Shown here in pieces: positions 9,537 to 18,356 of a DNA stretch of 64,000 nucleotides. The stretch comes from Methylibium sp965279545. Lineage in GTDB: Bacteria > Pseudomonadota > Gammaproteobacteria > Burkholderiales > Burkholderiaceae_C. The position numbers were made by a program, and so were the translations under genes. The stretch is from assembly GCF_965279545.1 (NCBI RefSeq), contig NZ_OZ257250.1, positions 3,038,001 through 3,102,000 of the forward strand, in the 5' to 3' direction. Position 1 is the first letter of the stretch. Each line of letters starts with the position of its first letter. Below the pieces are notes generated by a model. It did no database searches and was not told where the DNA came from. It saw only the letters and a list, made by a program, of their open reading frames with translations.

Positions 9537-9632
9537 GTCCGACGAGTACGTCGGCCGATCCCCCGAGGGGATACGGGCCGGCTTGGGGCGGCCCGGCGCT
9601 CGGCCCGCGTTCGCAAGTGTCTGCAGGTTCAT
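9522..9632 (-). CDS. 36-codon mini-ORF between murG and murC
   Basis: Begins at an ATG that shares one base with the murG stop (TGATG) and ends ...SDEGLS, with its TGA overlapping the next mini-ORF start as ATGA. Most of its length is translated from intergenic repeat sequence (GRAPGRPKPARIPSG), so the peptide is unlikely to have its own function. Confidence 0.35.
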   Translation of the reverse strand: MNLQTLANAGRAPGRPKPARIPSGDRPTYSSDEGLS

Positions 9633-10735
9633 CACAGCACCTCCTTTCGCACGAGACGCTCGATCTCGTCCGCGACGCGTGCCGCGGCCCGCGGGCGCGA
9701 CAGCGCGCGCGCCTTCTCCGCCATCTCGACCAGCTGCGCGCGGCCGAAGCCGCGCAAGCGTTCGGCCAGGCCCTGCGGCGTCAGCTCGCTCTGCGGCAGG
9801 TGCAGCGCCGCACCGTGCTGTGCCATGTAGAGCGCGTTGTCGCGCTGGTGCGAGGTGGTGCTGACGATCAGCGGCACCAGCACGCTGGCCACCCCGGCGG
9901 CGCACAGCTCGCTGACCGTCACCGCGCCGGCGCGGCAGATGACCAAGTCGCAGTGGGCCAGGCGCGCTGCCATGTCGTCGATGAAGGCCAGCACCTCGAC
10001 GCCCTCGTCGATGCCGGCCGCCGCATAGGCGGCCTTCACGCCGTCGCGGTTGAGCTGGCCGGTCTGGTGCAGCACCCACGGGCGTTCGTGCGGCGCCATC
10101 AGGGCCAGCGCCTGCGGCAGCGTCTCGTTGAGCACGCGCGCGCCCAGGCTGCCGCCCACCACCAGCAGGCGCAGCGGGCCCTCGCGGCCGGCGTAGCGCT
10201 CGGCCGGGGCCGGCAGCGCCTCGATCTCGGCGCGCACCGGGTTGCCGGTGACGACCGCCTGCTTCGTGGTCGCCGCGGCGGCGCCGTCGAAACCGAAGGC
10301 GATGCGGTCGGCCACCGGCTTGAGCGCGCGGTTGCTCATCAACAGCGCCGCGTCGGCATTGACCAGCAGCAGCGGCTTGCCGAGCAGCGAGGCCATCAGC
10401 CCGCCCGGGAAGCACACGTAGCCGCCCATGCCCAGCACCGCCGTGGCGGCGCGCCGGCGCAAGATCTTCAGGCAGGCCGCGAACGCGCCGAGCAGGCGCA
10501 GCCCGCCGGTCAGCGTGTGCACGAGGCCCTTGCCGCGCAGGCCGCTGAACGAGATGGTGTCCATCTCGATGCCCGACTCGGCGGCCGGCGGCACGAGGCG
10601 GTTCTCCATGCCCTGCGCGGTGCCGAGCCAGCTGACGGTCCAGCCGCGGTGCTGCATCTCCTGCGCGACGGCCAGGCCGGGGATGATGTGGCCGCCGGTG
10701 CCGGCGGCCATGACGACGAGGTGGCGTTGAGTCAT
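9632..10735 (-). CDS. murG: UDP-N-acetylglucosamine--lipid I GlcNAc transferase
   Basis: GT-B glycosyltransferase that converts lipid I to lipid II on the inner face of the membrane. 367 residues from ATG 10735, which is directly followed by the conserved MAAGTGGHIIPGLA loop. The second glycine loop VVGGSLGARVLNE and the donor-site ICRAGAVTVSELCAAG are intact. The upstream frame remains open for 120 codons, but that is repeat DNA. Unlike its neighbours, murG does not overlap ftsW: about 400 bp of inverted repeats separates them. Confidence 0.97.
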   Translation of the reverse strand: MTQRHLVVMAAGTGGHIIPGLAVAQEMQHRGWTVSWLGTAQGMENRLVPPAAESGIEMDTISFSGLRGKGLVHTLTGGLRLLGAFAACLKILRRRAATAVLGMGGYVCFPGGLMASLLGKPLLLVNADAALLMSNRALKPVADRIAFGFDGAAAATTKQAVVTGNPVRAEIEALPAPAERYAGREGPLRLLVVGGSLGARVLNETLPQALALMAPHERPWVLHQTGQLNRDGVKAAYAAAGIDEGVEVLAFIDDMAARLAHCDLVICRAGAVTVSELCAAGVASVLVPLIVSTTSHQRDNALYMAQHGAALHLPQSELTPQGLAERLRGFGRAQLVEMAEKARALSRPRAAARVADEIERLVRKEVL

Positions 10736-10740
10736 GGCGT

Positions 10741-11110
10741 GACTCCTGCGCTCGCCTGCTGCGTCTTTGGGATCGCGCGATCCGCGGCGCCTTGCCGGCA
10801 GGCCTGAGCCCCGCGGGGCAGCGCGCCGGGTCTCGCCCCGGCGGGGCGAGTCACTTTCATTTGCTGGCCCAAATGAAAGTAACCAAAGCAAAGGGCCCGA
10901 ACCGCATTCGGCCGGCTCTTCTGCCTGGACGATGCGGCCTGTGACGAGCCTCGGTCGGGATCGACCGAGCCCTCGTGAGAGACAAGACGACCCGATGTAT
11001 TGAGGCTCTTTTCTTTGCCTACTTTCTTTTGAGCCAGCAAAAGAAAGTAGGTCGCCCTGCCGGGGCGAAACCCGACGGGCTGCCGCGCACGGCACCGCGC
11101 GAGACCGACG
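10741..11110. repeat. Head-to-head inverted pair of hairpin repeats between ftsW and murG
   Basis: This 400-bp gene-free stretch contains two copies of one repeat in opposite orientation. Copy A (about 10760-10895, minus orientation) has a perfect 11-bp stem with 6-nt loop at 10853-10880 (ACTTTCATTTG / CAAATGAAAGT). Copy B (about 11005-11095, plus orientation) has the matching stem at 11021-11048 (ACTTTCTTTTG / CAAAAGAAAGT). Each is followed by a CGCCC(GG)CCGGGGCG-type hairpin and a GGCTGCC(GCG)-rich tail. No protein-coding signal is seen. Confidence 0.85.
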
Positions 11111-11141
11111 GCCTCGGGCATGTCCTGCATGAGAAAGCCCC

Positions 11142-12428
11142 TCATGCGCGCCCTCCCCGCATGAGCTGTCGATTCTCGATATCGACGCGCAACACGATCG
11201 CCAGCGCCACGCAGTTCATCAGGATCGCCGAGCCGCCGTAGCTCATCAGCGGCAAGGTCAGCCCCTTGGTCGGCAGCACGCCCAGGTTCACGCCCATGTT
11301 GATGAAGGCCTGCCCGCCCATCCAGATGCCGAGGCCCTGCGCGAGCAGGCCGGAGAACACGCGGTCGAGCGCGATCGCCTGGCGGCCGATGTGGAAGATG
11401 CGCCGCGTGAGCCAGAAGAACGCGGCGATCACGAGCGCGACGCCGACAAAGCCGAGCTCTTCGCCGATCACGGCCAGCAGGAAGTCGGTGTGCGCCTCGG
11501 GCAGGTAGTGCAGCTTCTCGACGCTGGAGCCCAGGCCCTGGCCGAAGATCTCGCCGCGGCCCAGCGCGATCAGCGAGTGCGTGAGCTGATAGCCCTTGCC
11601 CTGCGCGTACAGCGGGTCCCAGGGCTTCAGGAAGGCGAGGATGCGCTCGGCGCGCCAGGGGCTGGCGACGATCATCGACACGAAGACACCCAGCAGCACC
11701 GCGATGCTCAGCAGGAACATGCGGCCGTTGACGCCGCCCAGGAACAGGATGCCCATCGCGACGGCCGCGATGACGATGAAGGCGCCCATGTCGGGCTCGG
11801 CCAGCAGCAGCAGGCCGATCACGGCCAGCGCGACGGCCATCGGCGCGACGGCGCGGGTGAAGTGCTCCTTGATCTCCATCTTGCGCACCATGTAGCTCGC
11901 GGCGTACATCGCGATGCCCAGCTTCGCCAGTTCGCTCGGCTGGAAACTCATGAAGCCCAGCGGGATCCAGCGCCGCGCGCCCTTGCTGGCACGGCCGATG
12001 TGCGGGATCAGCACCAGCACCAGCAGCACCAGCGAGATCACGAACAACCACGGTGCCCAGCGCTCCCACACGCGCAGCGGGACCTGCACCACCGCGAGCG
12101 ACGCCGCCAGCGCGATCAGCAGGCCGAAGGCGTGACGCACCATCAGGTAGTACGGGGTGGGGGCGAAGCGCGCGGTGCGCGGGTCGTCGGGCAGCGCGAT
12201 CGAGGTCGAATAGACCATCACCAGACCGAGCGCGAGCAGCGCGATCACGACGCACACCATCGCCTGATCGAAACCCAGCAGGCGTGCCGGCTGGCCGCTG
12301 GACACGCTGACCCAGTCGCGGATCGGCAGCGCCTCGCCGCGCGTGCCGCGACCGAGCAAGGCGGCCACGCGCGCCTTCAGCGCGTCGAAGCCGACGCGGG
12401 CACCGAGCGCGGCCGGCGACCAGCTCAT
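11142..12428 (-). CDS. ftsW: Peptidoglycan polymerase FtsW (SEDS family)
   Basis: Polytopic lipid II polymerase of the divisome, partner of FtsI. 428 residues from ATG 12428, which overlaps the murD stop as ATGA. About ten membrane helices follow a roughly 50-residue cytoplasmic N-terminus. The SEDS signature block (GKGYQLTHSLIALGRGEIFGQGLG and LPEAHTDFLLAVIGEELG) is intact. The C-terminus is short (NRQLMRGGRA). Good match along the whole length. Confidence 0.97.
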   Translation of the reverse strand: MSWSPAALGARVGFDALKARVAALLGRGTRGEALPIRDWVSVSSGQPARLLGFDQAMVCVVIALLALGLVMVYSTSIALPDDPRTARFAPTPYYLMVRHAFGLLIALAASLAVVQVPLRVWERWAPWLFVISLVLLVLVLIPHIGRASKGARRWIPLGFMSFQPSELAKLGIAMYAASYMVRKMEIKEHFTRAVAPMAVALAVIGLLLLAEPDMGAFIVIAAVAMGILFLGGVNGRMFLLSIAVLLGVFVSMIVASPWRAERILAFLKPWDPLYAQGKGYQLTHSLIALGRGEIFGQGLGSSVEKLHYLPEAHTDFLLAVIGEELGFVGVALVIAAFFWLTRRIFHIGRQAIALDRVFSGLLAQGLGIWMGGQAFINMGVNLGVLPTKGLTLPLMSYGGSAILMNCVALAIVLRVDIENRQLMRGGRA

Positions 12429-14164
12429 GCCGTTTCTCCCTGCTCGTGCGCGATGTCGCGCACCTCGTCGCCGAACACTGCGGCGCGCTGCGCGTAGTTG
12501 CGGAACATGTCGAGGCTCGCGCAGGCCGGGCTCAGCAGCACCGCGTCGCCGGCGCGGGCCTGGCCGAAGCACCAGCGGGTGGCGGCTTGCAGCGTGTCGT
12601 GCCGGGCCAGCGGCACGCCGCCGGGCTCCAGCACGGCCTCGATCGCCGCGGCGTCGCGGCCGATCAACGCGACCGCGCGCGCATGTCGCGCCACGGGGGC
12701 GGCCAGCGGCGTGAAGTCCTGGCCCTTGCCGTCGCCACCGAGGATCACCACCAGCTTGGCCGGCGCCTTGTCGGCACCCAGGCCGTCGAGCGCCGCCACC
12801 GTGGCGCCGACGTTGGTGCCCTTGCTGTCGTCGTAGGCCTCGACGCCGCCCACCGTGGCGATGAGCTCGACACGGTGCGGCTCGCCGCCGTACTCGCGCA
12901 GACCGTGCAGCATCGGCGCGAGCGGCCGGCCTATTGCCGTGGCCAGCGCCAGCGCGGCCAGCGCGTTGGCGGCGTTGTGGCGGCCGCGGATGCGCAGCGC
13001 GTCGGCCGGCATCAGCCGCTGCAGGTGGATCTCGTCGGGCTCGTCGCTCTTGCGGCGGCGCAGGGTCTCGTCGGCCTCCAGCGCACGCACCAGCCAGGCC
13101 ATGCCGTGCTCGACCACGAGGCCGTAGTCGCCGGGGCGCTGCGGCGCGTCGAGCCCGAAGCGGATCACCTTGCGCACCAGCGGCTTGGCGAGGCGGCCCT
13201 TCTGCGGCAGCGGCGCGGGAACCATCGCCTCGACCTGCGGGTCGTCGCGGTTGACCACCATCGTGCAGTCCCGGGCGTCGGCCGGGCCGTAGATGCGCGC
13301 CTTGGCCGCCGCATAGGCTGCCATCGAGCCGTGCCAGTCGAGGTGGTCCTGCGTGACGTTCAGCACCACCGCAGCGCTCGGCACGAAGCCGCGCACGCCA
13401 TCGAGCTGGAAGCTCGACAGCTCCAGCACCCAGGCCTCGGGCAGGTGCTCGAACACCGGCGCGGCGGGCGGCGGCGACGCGAGCTGCAGCGGGGCGTCCT
13501 CGTCGTCGGGCGGTTCGTCCGGGGACGAGCCCTCACCCCGGCCCTCTCCCACTGGCGCGGGAGAGGGAGCAGGAGACAGCGGTGCCGGATCGGCCCCCTC
13601 TCCCGCCCCGGCGGGAGAGGGCTGGGGTGAGGGCAGCACTGCCTGCATCTCACCCTCCTGATCCAGCGCTGCCGCCAGCGTGCCCAGCATCGTCGGGCCC
13701 ACGTTGCCGGCCACCGCGACGCGCAGCCCGCTGCGCTCGACGAGCTGGCCGCACATCACCGTGGTGGTGGTCTTGCCGTTGGTGCCGGTGATCGCGATCA
13801 CCTTCGGCGCGTAGCCGCGCCCGGCCTTCAGTTCGGTCAGCGCCTGCGCGAACAGGTCGAGTTCGCCTTCGACCGGCACGCCCAGCTCCGCGGCGCGCGC
13901 CAGCAGCGGCGCCAGCGCCGGGTCGAGCGGCGACAGGCCAGGACTCTTGAGCACGCGCTGCACGCCGTCCAGCAGCCCGGCGTCGAAACCGCAGCTCAGC
14001 GTCGCTCCCGGCACGTGCTGCGCCAGCGCCGCGGCCTGCGGCGGGGCCTCGCGCGTGTCGGCCACGCGCACGAGCGCGCCACCGCGGGCGCACCACTGCG
14101 CCATCGCGAGGCCGGAATCTCCCAGGCCCAGCACGAGAACGGTTTGATCCTGCAGTGCGTTCAT
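12425..14164 (-). CDS. murD: UDP-N-acetylmuramoylalanine--D-glutamate ligase with repeat insertion
   Basis: Mur ligase that adds D-glutamate. Motifs: LGLGDSGLAMA near the N-terminus, ATP loop GTNGKTTTT (127-135), ELSSFQL, and the C-terminal GGDGKGQDF. At 579 residues it is about 60-80 longer than usual. The excess is a Pro/Gly/Glu-rich segment, roughly residues 172-232, encoded by an inverted pair of REP-like repeats that keeps the frame. It lies in a loop before VLELSSFQ, so the fold may tolerate it; since the gene is essential and the rest intact, it is probably active. Confidence 0.95.
   Translation of the reverse strand: MNALQDQTVLVLGLGDSGLAMAQWCARGGALVRVADTREAPPQAAALAQHVPGATLSCGFDAGLLDGVQRVLKSPGLSPLDPALAPLLARAAELGVPVEGELDLFAQALTELKAGRGYAPKVIAITGTNGKTTTTVMCGQLVERSGLRVAVAGNVGPTMLGTLAAALDQEGEMQAVLPSPQPSPAGAGEGADPAPLSPAPSPAPVGEGRGEGSSPDEPPDDEDAPLQLASPPPAAPVFEHLPEAWVLELSSFQLDGVRGFVPSAAVVLNVTQDHLDWHGSMAAYAAAKARIYGPADARDCTMVVNRDDPQVEAMVPAPLPQKGRLAKPLVRKVIRFGLDAPQRPGDYGLVVEHGMAWLVRALEADETLRRRKSDEPDEIHLQRLMPADALRIRGRHNAANALAALALATAIGRPLAPMLHGLREYGGEPHRVELIATVGGVEAYDDSKGTNVGATVAALDGLGADKAPAKLVVILGGDGKGQDFTPLAAPVARHARAVALIGRDAAAIEAVLEPGGVPLARHDTLQAATRWCFGQARAGDAVLLSPACASLDMFRNYAQRAAVFGDEVRDIAHEQGETA
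13530..13633. repeat. Inverted pair of REP-like repeats inside murD
   Basis: CCCTCACCCC(A/G)GCCCTCTCCC at 13530-13549 and its inverse at 13614-13633 flank two GGGAGAGGG-type hairpins. This is the widely seen CCCTCACCCC / GGGAGAGGG palindromic repeat, here in an inverted pair and translated in frame as residues about 178-211 of MurD. Confidence 0.9.
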
Positions 14165-14174
14165 GGCGTCCGGC

Positions 14175-15356
14175 TCAGCGCAACTTCAGGCTCGACAAGC
14201 CGACCAGGCACAACAGCATGGTGATGATCCAGAAACGCACGACGACCTGCGTTTCCTTCCAGCCGGATTTCTCGAAGTGGTGGTGCAGCGGCGCCATCAG
14301 CAGGATGCGCCGCCCGGCACCGTAGCGCCGCTTCGTGTACTTGAACCAGGCGACCTGGGCCATCACCGACAAGGCTTCGAGCACGAAGATGCCGCCCATG
14401 ATCCCGAGCAGGATCTCCTGGCGCACGATGACGGCGATGGTGCCGAGCGCGCCGCCCAGCGCGAGCGCGCCCACGTCGCCCATGAACACCTGCGCCGGGT
14501 AGGCGTTGAACCACAGGAAGGCCAGGCCCGAGCCGGCCAGCGCGGCACAGAAGATCATCAGCTCGCCGGCGCCGGGGATGTGCGGCAGCAGCAGGTAGTT
14601 CGAGTACACCGAACTGCCGGTCGCGTAGGCGAAGATGCCCAGCACCGAGCCGACCATCACCACCGGCATGATCGCCAGGCCGTCGAGCCCGTCGGTCAGG
14701 TTGACCGCGTTGCTGCTGCCGACGATCACGAGGTAGGTGAGGATGATGAAGCCGAACACGCCGAGCGGGTAGCTGATGCTCTTGAAGAAGGGCACGATCA
14801 GGTCGGCCTTGGGCGGCAGGTCGTTCGAGAAGCCGCTCTGCACCCAGCGCATGAAGAGTTCGAGCACGCGCAGGTTGGAGGTCTCCGACACGCTGAACGC
14901 GAGGTAGAGCGCGGCGACGAGGCCGATCACGGACTGCCAGAAGTACTTCTCGCGCGAACGCATGCCTTCGGGGTTCTTGTCGACCACCTTGCGCCAGTCG
15001 TCGACCCAGCCGATCGCGCCGAAGCCGAAGGTGACGATCATCACGATCCAGACGAAGCGGTTGCTCCAGTCGAACCACAGCAGCGTGCTGATTGCGATCG
15101 CCAGCAGGATCAGCGCACCGCCCATCGTCGGCGTGCCCTGCTTGGCCATGTGCTCGGCAACGCCGTACTCGCGGATCGGCTGGCCGATCTTCAGGTGGGC
15201 CAGCCGCTTGATCACGAAGGGCCCGAGCGCCAGGCCGATCAGCAGCGCCGTCATGGCCGCCATCACGGCGCGAAAGGTCAGGTACTGGAACACGCGCAGG
15301 AAACCCAGCTGCTCCGGGTAGAGCACCTGCAACCATTGCGACAGGGTGATCAGCAT
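14175..15356 (-). CDS. mraY: Phospho-N-acetylmuramoyl-pentapeptide transferase
   Basis: Integral membrane enzyme that makes lipid I from UDP-MurNAc-pentapeptide and undecaprenyl phosphate. 393 residues with about ten helices. The family signatures are intact: GTPTMGG, the catalytic DDWRK (VDDWRKV), NAVNLTDGLDGLA, and the terminal MAPLHHHFEKSGW. Ten bp separate it from murD. The length and start match the family. Confidence 0.98.
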   Translation of the reverse strand: MLITLSQWLQVLYPEQLGFLRVFQYLTFRAVMAAMTALLIGLALGPFVIKRLAHLKIGQPIREYGVAEHMAKQGTPTMGGALILLAIAISTLLWFDWSNRFVWIVMIVTFGFGAIGWVDDWRKVVDKNPEGMRSREKYFWQSVIGLVAALYLAFSVSETSNLRVLELFMRWVQSGFSNDLPPKADLIVPFFKSISYPLGVFGFIILTYLVIVGSSNAVNLTDGLDGLAIMPVVMVGSVLGIFAYATGSSVYSNYLLLPHIPGAGELMIFCAALAGSGLAFLWFNAYPAQVFMGDVGALALGGALGTIAVIVRQEILLGIMGGIFVLEALSVMAQVAWFKYTKRRYGAGRRILLMAPLHHHFEKSGWKETQVVVRFWIITMLLCLVGLSSLKLR

Positions 15357-15384
15357 GGTCGTCCTCGCGCCGGCATCTCGATGC

Positions 15385-16827
15385 TCATGAGCGTTCTCCC
15401 CCGGGGGTTTCGGCGCTCGCCTGCAGCGCCGCGACCACCTGTTCCATCTTCATGAAGCGCGACCCCTTGACGACGATCGCTGCCGCGTCGGGAACGGCCG
15501 GCGCCAGTGCCCGCTCACCGCCCCCGCCACCGACGCCCAAGGCCGCGATCAGCTCGCCGACGCTCGCGAAGGCCCGCGCGGCCGGCCCGAAGGCGGATGC
15601 CGCCGCCGCGCTGGCCGCACCGGCCGTCCACAGCGCGTCGACCTGGCGTGCTGCGGCGTAGGCACCGACCTCGGCATGGAAGGCCGGGCCCTGGTCGCCG
15701 ACCTCGCCCATGTCGCCGAGCACCAGCCAGCGCGGGCCCGGCAAGGTGGCCAGCACGTCGATCGCCGCGCGCACCGAGTCCGGGTTGGCGTTGTAGCTGT
15801 CGTCGATCAGCGTGACCGACCGGCCGCCGCGCTGCAGCGCCTTGACCTGCGAGCGGCCCTTGACCGGCGAGAAGGCTTCGAGGCCGCGTGCAATGGCTTG
15901 CAGCGGACAACCGGCGGCCAGCGCGCAGGCGGTCGCGGCGAGCGCGTTCCTGACGTTGTGCCAGCCCGCCACGTGCAGCCGGATCGCGGTGGCACCGACC
16001 GGTGTGTGCAGCACGGCGGCCCAGTGGTCGTCGCTCCACACCGCCTCGGCCAGCAGGTCGGACGGGCCTTCGAGCGAGAAGCTCAGCGTGGGCCGTGCGC
16101 CGGCCAGCGCCTGCCAGACAGCCACGTGGGCATCGTCGGACGGGAAGATCGCAGTGCCGCTCGGGCCGAGCGCCTCGATTACCGCGCCGTTCTCGCGCGC
16201 CACCGCCTCGACGCTCGGCATGAACTCCTGGTGTTCGCGCTGCGCGTTGTTGACCAGCGCGACCGTGGGCGCGGCCATGCGCGCGAGCTGCGCGATCTCG
16301 CCCACGTGGTTCATGCCCAGCTCGACCACCGCGGCGCGGTGCCACGTGTCGCCGTCCTGGCGCAGCCGCAGCAGCGTCAGCGGCACGCCGATGTCGTTGT
16401 TGAAGTTGCCTTCGGTCGAGAACGCCGCATCGCCGACCCAGGCGCGCAGGATGCTGGCGATCATCTGCGTGACGGTGGTCTTGCCGTTGCTGCCGGTCAC
16501 CGCGATCAGCGGCAGGCTCATGCGCGCGCGCCAGTTCGCGGCCAGCGTGCCGAGCGCGGCACGGGTGTCGGTGACCTGCAGGCCCGGCAGGCCGGCCTCG
16601 GCGAGGCCGCGTTCGGCGATCGCCGCCACCGCGCCGGCGGCGCGCGCCTGTGGCAGGAAGTCGTGCGCGTCGAAGCGCTCGCCCTCGAGCGCGACGAACA
16701 GGTCGCCGGCGCGCAGCGTGCGGGTGTCGCTGTGCACGCGCAGGATCTGCGCGGCCGGATCGCCGACCAGCGTCGAGCCCGGCAGCAGGCCGTGCGCGAG
16801 CCGCAGGTCCATCATCACGCCGCTCAT
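15385..16827 (-). CDS. murF: UDP-N-acetylmuramoyl-tripeptide--D-alanyl-D-alanine ligase
   Basis: Last cytoplasmic Mur ligase, adding D-Ala-D-Ala made by DdlB. 480 residues from ATG 16827, which overlaps the murE stop as ATGA. Motifs: HSDTRTLRAGDLFVAL at the N-terminus, ATP loop GSNGKTTVTQM, GMNHVGEI, and the C-terminal DDSYNANPDSV and LGDMGEVGDQ. The open frame continues upstream for hundreds of codons antiparallel to nothing real; only this start gives the family length. Confidence 0.96.
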   Translation of the reverse strand: MSGVMMDLRLAHGLLPGSTLVGDPAAQILRVHSDTRTLRAGDLFVALEGERFDAHDFLPQARAAGAVAAIAERGLAEAGLPGLQVTDTRAALGTLAANWRARMSLPLIAVTGSNGKTTVTQMIASILRAWVGDAAFSTEGNFNNDIGVPLTLLRLRQDGDTWHRAAVVELGMNHVGEIAQLARMAAPTVALVNNAQREHQEFMPSVEAVARENGAVIEALGPSGTAIFPSDDAHVAVWQALAGARPTLSFSLEGPSDLLAEAVWSDDHWAAVLHTPVGATAIRLHVAGWHNVRNALAATACALAAGCPLQAIARGLEAFSPVKGRSQVKALQRGGRSVTLIDDSYNANPDSVRAAIDVLATLPGPRWLVLGDMGEVGDQGPAFHAEVGAYAAARQVDALWTAGAASAAAASAFGPAARAFASVGELIAALGVGGGGGERALAPAVPDAAAIVVKGSRFMKMEQVVAALQASAETPGGERS

Positions 16828-18356
16828 GCCGCTGCCCCTCGCGCCGCCAGCGCGCGCTGCGCCTCGGCGACATCGGAGAACGGCTGCTTGACGCCCGCGA
16901 TCTCCTGGTAGTCCTCGTGCCCCTTGCCGGCGACCAGCAGCACGTCGTGCGCATCGGCCGTGCCGACGGCCCGTGCGATCGCCGCGCGGCGGTCCTCGAT
17001 CACTTCGGCTTTCGCGGGCGACACGAAGCCGGCCACGACGCCGGCCAGGATCGCCGCCGGCAGCTCGTCGCGCGGGTTGTCGCTGGTCGCGATCACGCGA
17101 TCGGCCAGACGCTCGGCGACCGCCGCCATCAGCGGGCGCTTGGTGGCGTCGCGGTTGCCGCCACAGCCGAACACGCACAGCAGCCGCCCGCCGCGCGCGC
17201 GGGCCAGCGGGCGCAGCGCCGTCAGGGCCTTCTCCAGCGCGTCGGGGGTGTGCGCGTAGTCGACGATGACTTCCGGGCCGTTCGGCGCCGGACTGCGCGA
17301 CGTGCCCTGCGGCCCGGCTGCCGACACCCTTTGCATGCGCCCCGGCACGGACGTGAGCTGCGGCACCACGCGCACCGCCTCGGCCAGCGGCACGCCGAGC
17401 GCACGCAGGCCGCCGATGACGGCCAGCAGGTTGGCAGCGTTGTAGTCGCCGATCAGGCCGCTGCGCACCGGCAGCGCCGTGCCGCCTTCGTAGAGCGTGA
17501 ACGCGAGCCCGCCATCGACGTAGCCGAGGTCGCGGGCGCGCAGCCGCACGTCGTCGCGCTCGAGCGAATAGGTCCACAGGTCCGGCACGTGGCCGGCCAG
17601 ACTGCCGGCCAGTTCGGCGCCCTGCGCGTCGTCGAGGTTGACCGCCGCCGCCTTCAGCCCGGGCCAGCCGAACAGCACGCGCTTGGCCGCCCAGTAAGCG
17701 TCCATGCTGCCGTGGTAGTCGAGGTGGTCGCGCGTGAAGTTGGTGAACAGCGCCACCTCGATGCGCAGCGCGGCGAGCCGGTGCTCGTTGAGCCCGATCG
17801 ACGAGGCCTCGATCGCACAGGCCTTGAAGCCGGTGTCGACCATGCGGCGCAGGCCGCCGTGCAGCGTCACCGGGTCGGGAGTCGTGAGGCCGGTGAACTC
17901 GATGCGCGCATCGCCCCCGGGCAGCGGCGGCTCGCCGATGCCGAGCGTGCCGACCACGCCGCAGCGCCGGCCCAGCAGCGTCAGCGCCTGGGCGGTCCAC
18001 CACGCGGTGGAGGTCTTGCCGTTGGTGCCGGTGGTCGCCACCACCTGCAACTGCTGCGACGGATGGCCGAAGTAGGCGTCGGCGATCGCGCCGGTGGCCG
18101 CCTTCAACGCCGGCAGCGTGCCGATGCGCGCATCGTCGAAACCGTGGGCTTCCACGCCATCGGCCTCGACCAGGCAGGTCGCGGCGCCGGCGGCCAGTGC
18201 GGCCGGCACGAAGCGGCGGCCATCGGTCGCGTGACCGGGCCAGGCAATGAAGGCGTCCCCGCGCTGCACGAGGCGGCTGTCGGTGCGCAGCGTGCCGGTG
18301 GTCCATTCCTGGAGCCAGCGGGCGGCGGCGGCGGGCGAACGCAGGGCGGTGAGCAT
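16824..18356 (-). CDS. murE: UDP-MurNAc-L-Ala-D-Glu--meso-diaminopimelate ligase
   Basis: Adds the third residue of the stem peptide. 510 residues from ATG 18356, which shares one base with the ftsI stop. Motifs: ATP loop TTGTNGKTS, TTPDPVTL, EASSIGL, NFTRDHLDYHGSM, DYAHTPDAL, and DNPRDE. The DNPR sequence is the signature of meso-diaminopimelate rather than lysine addition, as expected for a Gram-negative. Complete and overlapping both neighbours. Confidence 0.97.
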   Translation of the reverse strand: MLTALRSPAAAARWLQEWTTGTLRTDSRLVQRGDAFIAWPGHATDGRRFVPAALAAGAATCLVEADGVEAHGFDDARIGTLPALKAATGAIADAYFGHPSQQLQVVATTGTNGKTSTAWWTAQALTLLGRRCGVVGTLGIGEPPLPGGDARIEFTGLTTPDPVTLHGGLRRMVDTGFKACAIEASSIGLNEHRLAALRIEVALFTNFTRDHLDYHGSMDAYWAAKRVLFGWPGLKAAAVNLDDAQGAELAGSLAGHVPDLWTYSLERDDVRLRARDLGYVDGGLAFTLYEGGTALPVRSGLIGDYNAANLLAVIGGLRALGVPLAEAVRVVPQLTSVPGRMQRVSAAGPQGTSRSPAPNGPEVIVDYAHTPDALEKALTALRPLARARGGRLLCVFGCGGNRDATKRPLMAAVAERLADRVIATSDNPRDELPAAILAGVVAGFVSPAKAEVIEDRRAAIARAVGTADAHDVLLVAGKGHEDYQEIAGVKQPFSDVAEAQRALAARGAAA

